A DNA stretch of 64,000 nucleotides from Mycocentrospora acerina (taxonomy: Eukaryota > Ascomycota > Dothideomycetes > Pleosporales), in NCBI GenBank assembly GCA_022701365.1, contig JAKUHH010000084.1, forward strand, positions 620,001-684,000. The letters run 5' to 3'. The notes under the pieces were generated by a model, which was given only the letters and a program-made list of their open reading frames with translations, was not told where the DNA came from and did not search any database. The position numbers were made by a program, and so were the translations under genes. Each line of letters opens with the position of its first letter. Within the stretch, counting starts at the first letter, position 1. This document shows positions 1-11,900 of the stretch, piece after piece.

Positions 1-911
1 ATCTGCGCTCCTCGCTCGAAGACAACGCGAAGCCTACTCGCCCACAACGGCCGGGCGCAGGGATTCGCTCACGGACAAGTTATTTCCGCGGACTAGGGAA
101 GAAAACAGACAAGGACAGGGTAGAAGGTGGCAGCGTTGGTGTTGTGCAAGAGCGGCAACCAGAGCAGTACCCACATGCTGAATATCAGCCAAAGACGGGA
201 AATCCAGAGGAAAATGTCTATGTTCTTACACTGAAGATTACGGATTCGCTTGCGCGGCCAATGAATGAGATGCGGGAGAGATACTTTCCTAGACACTTGA
301 ACCGCACGCCGGCACATTTGACATTGTTTCATGCTCTTCCGCATTCACAGCTGGAAGATATGCAAAGCGACCTTTCGCGGCTGGCTGTGAGTACGTCGCC
401 GTTTCAAGTTACCACGGGCCAGCCGTTCCGAATGCGGCGCGGAGTAGGCATCAATGTGGACGACGGGTACAAGACGATGAAAGATGTTCATCAGCAGTTG
501 AAATCACAGTGGCTACCGTTCCTCAGCGAGCAGGACGCTGGGGGGTTCCGGCCACACTGGACGGTCATGAACAAGGTCCACCAAGAGGAAGAAGTCGAGC
601 ATGCGTTTGAGACGGTCAGAACGGATCTGTCTGAGAACATGCGAGAAGGGCGAGCCCTTGGATTGGACTTGTGGCTATACGATGCTGGGCAGTGGCAATG
701 GATGCATGAGTACAGGTTTGGCGATCTGGACAAGCCGGTTTCGAGAACGACGAGCAATCGCGGAGAGGGATTTACCGCCTCCAAGAATGAGTTTCCTGGT
801 TTGGGGCAACAGAGCTCTGGGGGTGGAGCGGAGAAGAGGCCAGGGATGTGGAAGCGCGGGAGTACCGTGGGAGAGGCGTGGAGGAGTATGAGTTTTCGCC
901 GCAAGAGCTGA
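1..911 (+). CDS. 2H phosphoesterase / 2'-5' RNA ligase-like protein, 5'-truncated by window edge
   Basis: The frame is open from base 3 of the window to the TGA at 909-911, with no ATG before the 2H core, so the gene begins outside the window; the GTG at 144 is not a credible start in a fungus. Two HxT motifs mark the 2H phosphoesterase fold: HLT about 105 residues into the open frame and HWT about 185 residues in, each in a hydrophobic strand context. This family hydrolyses or ligates 2'-5' or cyclic phosphodiester bonds in RNA or nucleotides; the substrate here cannot be told. The last 60 or so residues are Gly/Ser/Arg-rich and probably disordered. The family call is firm, the specific activity is not. 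Confidence 0.75.
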   Translation, partial: LRSSLEDNAKPTRPQRPGAGIRSRTSYFRGLGKKTDKDRVEGGSVGVVQERQPEQYPHAEYQPKTGNPEENVYVLTLKITDSLARPMNEMRERYFPRHLNRTPAHLTLFHALPHSQLEDMQSDLSRLAVSTSPFQVTTGQPFRMRRGVGINVDDGYKTMKDVHQQLKSQWLPFLSEQDAGGFRPHWTVMNKVHQEEEVEHAFETVRTDLSENMREGRALGLDLWLYDAGQWQWMHEYRFGDLDKPVSRTTSNRGEGFTASKNEFPGLGQQSSGGGAEKRPGMWKRGSTVGEAWRSMSFRRKS

Positions 912-2412
912 GCAAGGGCGTTCCGCGGCGTGTCATTGCGGCGGTACTACGGTGACGGTAGCACAGTCTTCAATGGTTCGGTCGAGACTTTCCTGGAATG
1001 GAAGGGCGGGCATTGTGTTCGATTCGCTCTCTGTATATTATGTCATTGTGACTACTTTTTGCATGTGGGCGTTTCTGTTCTAGGACGTAGGATCGTACCC
1101 ACAGCGGCTTCCTTCGTAACCACTGCTGGAGAAAATGGATTGTCGCCGTTTCAGATTCAACAAGTGCTATCCTAGGCCCAACACGTCAGTGCTCATTGTA
1201 TGGCTTTGCAATGCCGTTGCAGTTGTCGTTCCGACAGTTTGATGGGAGGAGAAATGAGTCTGGGATGGTGGTATCCCTCGCAGAAGAACATTCGCACCAA
1301 CGCTCGCGGGTAGCACGCGGAGAGCGTTGGGAAAGGGGGGCGAGTTGACGTTGCACGTGGCTGACGAGCAGGCTTGGCTCGGGCTTTGGTGTGCTACCAG
1401 CGCTGTGTATACTGCATTTATGGTGTTGGAATGGCCCATGAAAAAGGAACGTCGCGATGAGGAAGCAGATGCCTGAGATGCATCATCTGGCGCATACGTA
1501 AGGCTGTATAAGCACATTGCATGTTGGTGGAGAAGGCAAGTTGCCACGCAAGGAGGCGCGCGTCGTGTTCAGCGATTCGTGCTGGGTGCTCCCATGAGCC
1601 ACACGGCGAGGTCCTGGTGAGGGGGACATTGACCAGGAAGAGCCGCGGGAGGATGCTGTTTTGAAACAGTGCATTGCGAATGTTTGCCATGCCCACGCAG
1701 CAAGATGATGCGTCCGCAACGCGCCTCAGCCTGGGAGCAGCGGCTCTACGCGGGTGCGCTCTGTCTTCCCAGCGGAGAAATGATCAGCCACCGCCAACGC
1801 CTCGAGCGCGCCGGATGCAAGCGACTTGTTCTCGAGCGCGCCCGACGCAAACGACTTGTTCTCGAACACGATCAATTTCGGCAGCGCAGTGCACGTGGAC
1901 GACATTCAGGAGAGAGTTGGCGCAAGGCGGCGGCCTCGACACGCATGCAGTGGGCAGAGTGATGCGAGGATGCGCGCAAATCACGCTTCTAAAAGTGCAC
2001 TGCACCTCGTGATGGTGCTGCAGGGCAGCAGGCGGTGTTGATACGACGTCGGCCCTAGGGTGGCCAACGTCTGAAATTAGCAACAGGTGTGGTGAGCGCT
2101 CAGGGACCGTTGCAAGGGGCCGAGGGGAGGTGTCGTGACAGCCGTACTGAGGAATGACTGGACCCCTGGACGGGCAGCATTACGGGCTAGAGAGCTAAGG
2201 GAGCTAGGAAGGGGAAAACGGGTCGCGGGCGTGGAGCCTTAAGAACAAGCTGTCCTCTGCCCTGTCCATTGCATCCTCCTCGACGGCCTCCTTTTGTGGT
2301 TTGTTCTGTAGACCACATTGACGCTGCCACTGCCATTGCCATTGCCATTGCCATTGACTCTGCCCCTTACCACCACACTCCCCCTGCCACCACACTCCCC
2401 TCCACCGCCAAC
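912..2412. other. Intergenic region with no confirmed gene; contains a 30-bp tandem repeat
   Basis: About 1.5 kb between the 2H-phosphoesterase stop and the mannose-1-phosphate guanylyltransferase start. Short overlapping open frames on both strands match no family I recognise. A 30-bp direct repeat lies at 1801-1860 (listed separately). The last 100 bases before the next start are rich in CCATTG and CACCACACTCCCC units, as expected for a pyrimidine-rich fungal promoter or 5' UTR. Confidence 0.5.
1801..1866 (+). repeat. 30-bp tandem repeat, two full copies and a partial third
   Basis: Copies at 1801-1830 and 1831-1860 differ at three positions; a third copy starts at 1861 and decays after about 12 bases. 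The period is a multiple of three. In the frame starting at 1799 each copy encodes the decapeptide SSAPDA(S/N)DLF, and two of the three differences are silent there. Confidence 0.8.
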
Positions 2413-3747
2413 ATGAAAGGTCAGCTCCACGCCATTGTCTGTCAATGACTGTAATTAATGTTCGTTGTAGCTATCATTCTCGTCGGAGGGTTTGGAACCC
2501 GTCTCAGGCCTCTTGTACGCCGTCCCCCGGGCTCCCCACGTGCTGGCGAGCCCCGCGATGCTGCACCCGTCTGGCACGACTAACGCCTGCCGCAGACCCT
2601 CACGTACCCCAAGCCGCTCGTCGAGTTCGCCAACAAGCCCATGATCCAGCACCAGATCGAGGCCCTTGCTGCCGCCGGCGTCACCGATGTCGTGCTCGCT
2701 GTCAACTACCGCCCCGAGATCATGGCCGAGGCGCTCAAGACGGTGAGTGTCCCCCGCCAATTGCGTGCCCGACCACGAGGCTGACTAGCTGCGCGCAGTA
2801 CGAGAAGCAGTACAACGTCAAGATTGAGTTCTCCGTCGAGACCGAGCCCCTTGGCACCGCCGGCCCCCTGAAGCTCGCCGAGGCCATCCTGGGCAAGGAC
2901 GACTCGCCCTTTTTCGTCCTCAACGCCGATGTCACCTGCGACTACCCCTTCAAGCAGCTCGCCGAGTTCCACAAGCAGCACGGCAACGAGGGCACCATCG
3001 TCGTCACAAAGGTCGAGGAGCCCTCCAAGTACGGTGTCGTTGTGCACCAGCCCAACCACCCCTCCAAGATTGAGCGTTTCGTCGAGAAGCCCGTCGAGTT
3101 TGTTGGTAACCGCATCAACGCCGGTATCTACATCCTCAACCCCAGCGTCCTCAACCGCATCGAGCTCCGCCCCACATCCATTGAGCAGGAAACCTTCCCT
3201 GCCCTTGTCAAGGACGGCCAGCTGCACTCCTTCGACCTCGAGGGTTTCTGGATGGACGTTGGACAGCCCAAGGACTTCTTGTCAGGAACCTGCCTGTACC
3301 TCTCTTCGCTCTCGCGCAAGAACTCGAGTCTCCTCACTCCCGTCTCCGAGCCCTACGTCTACGGCGGCAACGTCTTGATTGACTCATCGGCAAAGATTGG
3401 CAAGAACTGCCGCATTGGCCCCAACGTCACAATCGGACCAAACGTCGTAATTGGTGATGGCGTGCGTCTCCAGCGATGTGTCATCCTCAAGAACAGCCGC
3501 ATCAAGGACCACGCCTGGGTCAAGTCTACCATTGTTGGCTGGAACAGCACCGTTGGCAAGTGGGCGCGTCTGGAGAACGTGACTGTCCTGGGTGACGATG
3601 TCTCCATCGGTGATGAGGTCTACGTCAACGGTGGCTCCGTTCTGCCGCACAAGTCGATCAAGCAGAACGTCGACAGTAAGTTCTCACCTGCTCCAGACTT
3701 TCGAATCATGCCACTAACACGAACCAGCTCCCTCGATTATCATGTAA
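2413..3747 (+). CDS. mpg1: Mannose-1-phosphate guanylyltransferase (GDP-mannose pyrophosphorylase), 5 exons
   Basis: Exons 2413-2419, 2471-2514, 2596-2742, 2799-3675 and 3728-3747 give 364 residues, the usual length of fungal GMPP. Exon 1 is only seven bases (ATGAAAG), and splicing restores the N-terminal nucleotidyltransferase motif GGFGTRLRPL followed by TLTYPKPLVEFANKP. The N-terminal two thirds is the NTP-transferase fold; from about residue 245 a left-handed beta-helix of hexapeptide repeats follows (IGKNCRIGPNVTIGP and similar). The last exon adds only six residues ending in IIM. The enzyme makes GDP-mannose from GTP and mannose-1-phosphate in the cytosol, feeding N- and O-glycosylation, GPI anchors and wall mannan. 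All exon phases close. Confidence 0.95.
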
Positions 3748-4913
3748 ACAAACTTTACTGTTTCGTCTGCACTGGATACCCGATCGGATGTGGCCGACCT
3801 CTTAGAACTTTTAATCATCTCGCATCTTCTTGTATATCCTGCATTGCAGCTTTTTCATGCTAGGGAGGCATTTGCGCATCAACTGCAGGTGTTTTTACGG
3901 TTTCTTTCTCTCAATCTCAACTTTCAGCATGTATTCACAAAAAAGCGTCTGGGGTCTGGTTGGGGTTCATTCGTTCCCGGGATGGGACGAGTATGTGTAT
4001 GAGACGGCACTCGCGGGGATTCGCAGCATTTGCGAGTCTCGAGCTGTTGTTCAAAGGGCGATTGCCTTGGCGTAGACGAAGACGGTGCATATCGACCTGA
4101 TGATCGGGCAAGAATGTATACATGAAAACTTCACCATGATTTCTGATGTGACGCCACGTTTCTCTGATTTGTATTGACGTAATATCTAGCATCCACTACC
4201 TATTCCAATCACGGGTGTGAGCACGCAGTAGTAGTCGCAACGTTCAACTACGCCGACCCGTGTACACGCCAGGTAGCAAAAATGGCTTCGTCAGCCTCAT
4301 TACTGCAGTCAAAAACATCACACTTTGCTCTTCCAATACCATCAATGGCCGTAGCATTCATTCGTCGAAGAGTTCAGAATAACATTTCCCAAGAATCTAG
4401 CTTGATGAGATTGCTAGTAGCGTTTTCTCATGGAACTTTTTTTTTAAAACCCCCCCCCATAATGTAGCATATATTGGGATGCAAAGCCCAGAGACGCCGT
4501 GGCTATACTACTGAGCCAGCGGTCTGTCTACCTGGTTTAATCAGGTGTCTACGGCATATGGAGTAATGTACGGTAAACTAAATCTTGTCTTTTACTATTA
4601 TTATGATTTTTGCTTCTCACATACTGAACCTAGGGGGAGGGAAGGGGGTCCACAAACCGGGGGGGGGGGGTTTCCTTTCGAGCAAATCACACCAGATCTA
4701 AGCTCAGCAGTGAGAAACTGGCACTCTTGTACTGAAGCCGTGTGTGTGTGTGTGTGTGTGTGTGGTGGGAAATGATGCTTGCACGGCACGGCACAGCACA
4801 GCACAGCACGTTGCATCTGTAAATGGATATTGCAGACAACGACTACTACTACTTTTAGGCAAGGGAGAATCCAAGCACATCCTCTACGCTATGCCATGCC
4901 ATGCCATGCCATG
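3748..4913. other. Intergenic region with homopolymers and microsatellites
   Basis: This convergent gap lies between the guanylyltransferase and the oxidoreductase. It holds a T9/C8 run near 4437-4458, a G10-11 run near 4661, a GT run and an ATGCC pentamer array (both listed). No coding signal is convincing; it should carry both 3' UTRs. Confidence 0.6.
4740..4764. repeat. (GT)n microsatellite
   Basis: About twelve uninterrupted GT dinucleotides in the convergent intergenic region. Confidence 0.95.
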
Positions 4914-4925
4914 CTATGCTATGCT
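4890..4925. repeat. (ATGCC)n pentamer array
   Basis: Four perfect ATGCC units followed by ATGCT variants. The array runs directly into the stop codon region of the minus-strand oxidoreductase. Confidence 0.9.
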
Positions 4926-5906
4926 GTTCTCCCATTCTTTCAGCAGCCCCATGATTTCCACCGACTGCTCAAGGTTAGGCGAGGGTCGGGAGGCTTCGAG
5001 ACGCCCGGCTTTGATGTACTCTTCTACTTTCCTGACCTGGTATCCAAACGCATCGTAAGCCCCATTGACAGTGACGGTGCGGGCTGCACCGCCGTAGGGC
5101 TTGATTTCGATAATATTCTCACCAGCCTGGGGCAGCCAGGGATTCGTCTTGAAGCGCATCACGGCTTTATCGCCCATGACGGTGAAGCCAAAGTCGTTGC
5201 CGTAGCTGTCTGTGGAGAAGATGTTGGCCAGCACGCCGTTGTCGAAGCGCACCGTCAGAGTTGCGTCCTGGATGACGTTTGATTCTGGGGCACGATTGCC
5301 GGAGCCCTGAACATGGCGGCGTTGGAAGGCTTCTGATCCCAGGGCCGTCTCCACGATGAAGTGGGTCAACGACACGGGGTAGCAGCCGAGATTGTAAATC
5401 GTGCCCATGCCTAGGGGATTGGCCTTTTTCCAGATATCAGCGGCGTAGTGGCCGTTGAGGCTGCGGAGCTGGCCAAGTTCTCCCGACTGGATGATCTCGG
5501 CGACTTTGTCCATTAATGGATGGCAGAGATACATGAGGCCCTCGAGGAAGAAGACTTTTGCCTCCCGGCAGGCTTTTGTCATGGATGCGGCATCTTCCAA
5601 GGTTGTGCTGAGGGACTTCTCCGACAGAAGGGGCTTGCCTCGCTTAGCTGCTGCGACTACAGCATCGTGGTGGAGGTGCGAGGGCAGCCCAACGTAGACT
5701 ACGTCGACCTCATCGTCGTCGAGGAGAGACTCGATGGTTTCGTAGCGCTTCGAAATGCCGAATTTGTCGGCAAAAGCGGAGAGCTTGGCGGGGTCCCGTC
5801 CGAATACCGCATGTGCAGACGATCCGGGGCTGTTCGAGATTGCATCAACGACAATGTGGCTGATGAAGCTTGTGCCGAGAATGCCCCAACGGAGTGTGCC
5901 TGTCAT
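4914..5906 (-). CDS. Gfo/Idh/MocA-family NAD(P)-dependent oxidoreductase (dihydrodiol / D-xylose dehydrogenase-like)
   Basis: This is a single exon of 330 residues from the ATG at 5906, whose product starts MTGTLRWGILGTSFIS. The open frame continues upstream to 6038, but the Rossmann strand begins at residue 5 from the chosen ATG, so the shorter start is preferred. The dinucleotide loop GILGTS lies at residues 8-13, the central EK pair at residues 96-97 (Lys97 is the usual catalytic lysine), and the C-terminal alpha/beta substrate domain spans about 125-300. The best fit is the dimeric dihydrodiol dehydrogenase / NADP D-xylose dehydrogenase group, probably cytosolic. Instead of the usual EKP the motif reads EKS; this may be a family variant. 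The sugar substrate cannot be set from sequence. Confidence 0.9.
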   Translation of the reverse strand: MTGTLRWGILGTSFISHIVVDAISNSPGSSAHAVFGRDPAKLSAFADKFGISKRYETIESLLDDDEVDVVYVGLPSHLHHDAVVAAAKRGKPLLSEKSLSTTLEDAASMTKACREAKVFFLEGLMYLCHPLMDKVAEIIQSGELGQLRSLNGHYAADIWKKANPLGMGTIYNLGCYPVSLTHFIVETALGSEAFQRRHVQGSGNRAPESNVIQDATLTVRFDNGVLANIFSTDSYGNDFGFTVMGDKAVMRFKTNPWLPQAGENIIEIKPYGGAARTVTVNGAYDAFGYQVRKVEEYIKAGRLEASRPSPNLEQSVEIMGLLKEWENSIA

Positions 5907-8900
5907 TTTGTAGAGGAATATGGTATGAAAATATGCAAGTAATTGATTTCCTGTCCTAAAAGTCAAATAATTTTGGAGGGGGAAGAAATCTATCTTTGGA
6001 TGTTCGGGGGACGCCGACGTGCCCTTTTTCTGAGTCATGCCTACTAATTCCGTGTTGAAAAAAACCCCGCGATTACTTGGAGATGTTTGACATGGGGAAA
6101 GTTCCTTCTCAAAGGTTTATCCAAAGGTCGATGAGTATAGAAATGCATGTGTAGATTTTAGAGTGTGTAGCTAGTCACTCAAATGTACAACATGAAGACA
6201 ATGGGATGTCGATATCAATTGTATTTTCCTTGGATAAACGGGATAAGAAACTTCTTCGTTTTCTGGCATATGTTTATACCCTCTTTCGTCTTTGGGTGCA
6301 ACAGACGTAGTTGACCTGCTATAGATTAAAGGGAAACAACAAACAGTATACCCATTGGTGGTCACTAGGGTTCACCACCCACTGTCCATCTATTACTTGG
6401 GGTGTGGCAGAAGTCTACTCTTCACACCTACATGTCCTGTTAAAATTAAAGCCCACCATTACCTGTTTAGGTACCTCCAGAAGTGTTCAGGTTCGTCTAC
6501 GAACAGAGAAAGTATGCCACTCTTCTCACTCTGCGTTCTCGGTAGGGTGAAGGGATTGGAACGAAGCTCGAAGTGCCATGTGGGAAAGACGTATTCGTCG
6601 TGTTCAGGGCATGATTGACAACATATCGCCTGGGAGATCCAGATCTAGGATTGGGTGATCAGTGTGTGTTTATCCTCTGCGGTAAAGACATGAGCAGTCT
6701 TTTTTGAGGTCAATTCATTCACATGCCGTCCTTGTATGCTTCTACACGTTTGAGGATGTTCAGAGGGAGTGGTCTTGGCCATTATGACCACGCATCGTGA
6801 GAGAGATAGAATTTGGTATTCGTAGCTAATGAGCGGTAGACTGTGCGAAGAGAATGTACCCAAACCAGGTATGTGGGACGAGATAGTCTGTGAAGAAAAA
6901 CAGACAAGTAGTCGACAATTAAGTGGTGCGGATAGCCGCTCGAGTAGGGACAGTGTGTGCCATTGATTAGGTCAAGTGACAATATAGTTGTACTTGAGCA
7001 GAGAATAAGAAGAAGAAGAATGTCTATGAAGCGTTGGTATATTGAACCCAAAATTTCTCGAGTGAAATACGGACTTGAGGAGTACATTGAAAAGAGCGGT
7101 CCAATTGAGCGCCTATCATTAGATGCGACAATCGGCACCTCCGTCTCAATGCCGGACTACTCCGCATATGCTATTTGTGATCATCAACCCTCTGATAGCT
7201 AACTGTATCAGTGAAGTTCACCGAGAACACAATCTCTGCCGTTCCAACAAACATTGCAAATAACACTTGGTAACCAATCCACAGAATTTTTTTTAACAAG
7301 GTAATTATGGCGAAACTCCGGAGTCTCCGCTTGATTGTTGATAAGTCGATTACACCAACCCTGTGTTGTAGATAGGGCGTTGCGTAGTCTTAGACCCGGA
7401 ATACACCGTCGCTGATATGCTGTCGGACACCGCCGACGATGTGGCTTTTCCCCGGATTTTGACTTTCCACCACCACACGTACTAATGGTTTTGGCGCGGG
7501 GAAGCTTTACCTCTCTGTCGGGTTGCTGTCGATTAGCAGATGTCTCAGCTCGCGAGTTATGCACGACTGCGGTAGCGTGGTATACGTGCGTGATGTTTCC
7601 GTGGTCAATTCATTGCCTGTTTAGGATGATGATTGTGACTGCATTTTGTGCGCCGGCATCGGCACGAGTTTGAACCTACTTTTCACTGCGAGTGCGTATA
7701 CAATGTCATGTACTGTCAGAGGAAAGGAAGCAGGGATACGGTCGTGGAAGGAATGATTAATCTTCAGTTAGTCCATCATCCACAAAATTGTCTGTGGCTA
7801 GAAAACAACAAAACCATGAGGCTTTGGCTACAGTTCAAAATCAACCTCTAGACGAAAGCTCACCGCCAGAAACTATCCTATCACTGGAGCCCTTCAACAA
7901 CTGCGGAAAGCCTCTGCCTCACAACTTCTGTCGACGACGTTCACGTAACACTAATCGAAAGGTTTGTTCGACTGAGACAGCACTTGACAAGATTATTTGA
8001 TATTATTTCATTCTATTAAAACTATAGATCGAGAATGTAATTGTTACGTGATGCAAAATCATGAATTACAATGTGCAAAGCGTATGTGCAAAGCTTTCTG
8101 AAAATCTGTTTCAATGGTTAGAACCATGTTATGTCAAGCGCGAGAAATGCGGTTGGAAAAAGATGCTGTTCAGACTCTTGCCCTGTCACAGGCAGTTATC
8201 ACCATTGCCGTAGCTCGGTAGACCGTCGTGATATTGAATGTTCATCTTGTAAAGCACTGTATAAGAAATATGGATGCACATACCTTGTGTTGTATATATA
8301 TCTACATAGAACCAGAGCAGCAATCAAGCCTATGCCACCAATTAGTTGGGGCCATGGACGAAATTGCTTTATATGCCAGCAAGGTAGAGGGTCAGTCATG
8401 ACGGTTCTCGTCTTCGCCGAAGCTTGGACATATGCTTGTCTTGTGTTTGTGTCGTATCATCATTGTAGGTGGAGATGGAGAAGATATGCGCGTACCATGG
8501 ACAAATAATTGTTATCATCAAGTCTGTTTGAGTGGTCAGTAACGCTTCTCTAAGAAGTATCAAAAGACCATAAAACAATAATGTGGATCAGTTTTGGCAT
8601 GAATGGTAAAATAGATTGAATCGTCACTGGGAATCCCATCGGACTCGTCATCAAGGTCGCATCATATCCAGAAGAAAAATAAGGCTGATTCGAACTTACC
8701 AAAAATGGGACGCAAAGCATGCAATGTGGTTACCAGCTGCTGGGAAATCAGCCGAGCTCGGACAGACGTATGCAATGTATCCGAGCAACGAGACAAAATC
8801 AGTCGGCGAGGTTTCTGAGGCCTGCCATAATAGGCGTATCCTTCAAGAATTGTCGGAGCCCAGTGCCGTATCATCATAAAGTGTTCGTGCTCGATTCCAA

Positions 8901-11900
8901 AGAGTGAAAGAGGATGGTGCATACCAATTGGACAAGAAGCCATCAAGGCAATCTAGTTCTGTAAAGCACATATGGTTAGCATACAGCTTTGTAAATCGGA
9001 CAAGAGATCATAGGGATTGATTCATATCAGAAACAGCCATTGTATATCGCCAGCGACAAAAAAGTCTCGGTCGGTAATTTCCAGCGTGCCGTAGCACAAC
9101 AGGTCATCATTGGAAGAATAAGTGAAAAGGGTGGGTACTTACTCATTGTGCCGCATTGACAAGCGCGCAGAAACTTTTTACATCACGTCAGGTAGTGTTC
9201 ATTTTTGCCATCGGCGTATTTCAACCCAATGCAAATCCTCATGCCGGATGATACTGAGCAAAGTTAGTCACATGCCAACTGATGCAGAGTTTGCGAGCGA
9301 AGAGGACTGGAGTAGTCGCGTTCAGACTGACGTGCAAGCAGGAGTTTCATTCCTCGGAAGGTCAAAGACTCTAGTTTGAATTTGGCTTTGTGTATCATCA
9401 TGTAAGGCGTGGGATACGAAAAAGAATATGCATACCTGATCGATCCGTAGACTGCGCCGAAAGCGTCATGGCGCAGTCTAGCTCAAGGCATCGTGGTCAC
9501 GATTGTTCATCGCTACTATGCGACAGGCCGAGAGCGCGTTGTTGAGAGGAAGGTGTGTGAATGAGAAAGTCCTGAGGTGAGCAGAGAAAAGTTGAGGTCA
9601 CTCGCTAATTTTTCGGTGGGGCACACGTGATCCGTTGCTGAGTCAACCACGCACTAGTGTCTTTCTCCACCAAAAGGTATCCGCATCTATGTCTCGTCGA
9701 CATTTTGTTCGAGGTATCGTAATGAAGACATTGTTGAACTACTTGTACCGAAAGCTTAACGTTCTCGCTGGGACCCATACTAAAGCTAGTTACTGCTTTA
9801 CCTATAGTGTTATGTCCATTGGTCTACATGGTTTTACTGCTTGTGTTGCACTTTCCATACTCGCCCACTCTCTAGACCATTAAGCTATTGTTGCAATGTT
9901 CATTCCTACCACTCATCTGCTGTGGTCTTGACCTCTGCAGAACAAAAAAAACTCTTTCAGCGAGCAAGGCGCTACTGTTCAACAGAAAGCGTCAAACGTC
10001 AAGCTCGCAGTTAGATGATTGCTCTCATTGTCGTTATTGATGTAAAATCATTTTCGAAACATCATCGATGTCGCTGAAGTTGGGATCGTCATTTTCGAAA
10101 TCAACTGGACTCAACACATGCACAGGAAGTGGCCTAAACACTCATTACTGTTCAGAAAGTCTGCGAGGCTTCTGAGATGATTCAAGGACAGATACCAGCG
10201 GTGACCACTCTTCTGACCGTAAAACCGAATGGAAACAGGTGAGGTGTTGGGCGTAATAGTGCAACCGGCTGGCAACAGAATATGTAACCGGTGAAAGGAG
10301 CAAACGATTTGTAGCAGAGTCGGGCTGCTGCTGCCGCCTGTGAGATGCCGTCCGCAGGATGCTGGAAGGAAGAAATGAGGAATACCTAATTCATGTGGCC
10401 AACACGTTGGAATTATTATTGCGAATCCAGATGCAATCTAAAACACGAGATGGCATCGTCGCTGACTCCCAAATATTGCACCTTTCTGTTATCAGAAACT
10501 GCTTTTCATCGGCAACGCGCGTCCGAAGAGGAAGCCCTCCGGCTTATCTACTGCCTGACTCAAGTCATACTTGCCACAATCACAATGCTCGATACTTCTA
10601 GGTATTTGTCTCATGCAGTGCCAAATACTACCTATTCATTGTCGGGGAGGCGAATTAAAGGTCGATCCCGATATCGCTGATAGAATGTGTTGCGCGTTTG
10701 AGGCGCTCACGGGCTATCCATTGACTTGTCGTCTGTTTAAAACGGAGCAACGCGGCAGAGTCTGTTTGCCTTCATTATGCTCTGGACCGCTCGTTTCGCA
10801 TGATCAATAACCCGCATCTTAGGTAAATTGCAGAGTCGGATGATATGCGACGATCCGGGTGAGTTATGACATTTAGATGCTCCGAAACCAGAGACTGCAC
10901 AAGTAAACGCGGATGCACAGATAAACGCAGCCAGATTTGAATGAGTTCGAAACACGATACGGTAGGATCGCGCTTGAACAAGTACCAATAACCGCCCGCC
11001 TAATTCTGGGCTCTTGAAAGCGGCTCATGACTAACAGAAACGCATTGCTGTAGGGGTTGCCAAACGTGCGGTTGTATCATTTTGGCGAGCGATCTCAGGG
11101 TCGAGCGTTTGTGGAGACGGGCCGTAGCTGCGGGAGGTGCAGTTGCAATGGATCTTCCATTGTCAACATTCAGGTATGCGATGAGGGTAGGTAGCAGAAT
11201 CACGTTGTGGTGTGACGGTACAGCCAGGGGGGGTAAGCCTCGGTTGCCGGTAGGGCTTCCGCAGGGGATCTTGGCAGCCTAGAGAATTTGGATACAAGGA
11301 TGGTTGCTGTTGCATCAACGGTTATTGCTTCGCCTCCCATTGTTGCTGTTGTATTGTGTGGGATTGCGTACCAAACATTGGGGAATGTCCATTCCCCTTG
11401 CATGTGTTCTTCCGTCAGTGCAGGGCAGCGCGCGGGGATGCGGCATGCAGCTCATCTGTCAGACTGTCAATTCATTTCGACTCCAAGGCTATATTTTATC
11501 AAGGAGAGTTATGCATTACTCGACAGGGTAGGCCTTGTCGAGGATGGTACAGTTTCGTGTCTGTCTCCACACTTTCCAACCTCAGTTTCTAGTGAGTTAC
11601 CGCTTTGAGGTTGCTCGCCGAATGGCAGCGGACCTTGACCAAACGGAATTGGCAATGTGCCAAACTCGACTGGCGCACAGTGGCCACGATAACATCGATG
11701 TTGTCCGAGATAGAAGAGGCGATCTCCCCTTGCGCGGGTAAAGTGTGGCCCGGTCAGCTCCGCCTTGGGGGCCTGCTGTTGTCCGGACGGGTGCTCCAAA
11801 CAAAAGTAAAGACTTGCGCCCAAGATGAGGGTGCAGCAGGCGAGCTGCACGCAGATGCACCCCCCCAACCGCTTCCCCTGTCTGCAGCTGGTTGGCATCA

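Noticed and set aside
2445..3863. A 472-codon frame starting at 2445 as the guanylyltransferase
   Set aside because: The first 90 or so codons read through two introns and the out-of-frame part of exons 2 and 3; only the spliced model gives the GGFGTRLRPL motif and the normal 364-residue length.
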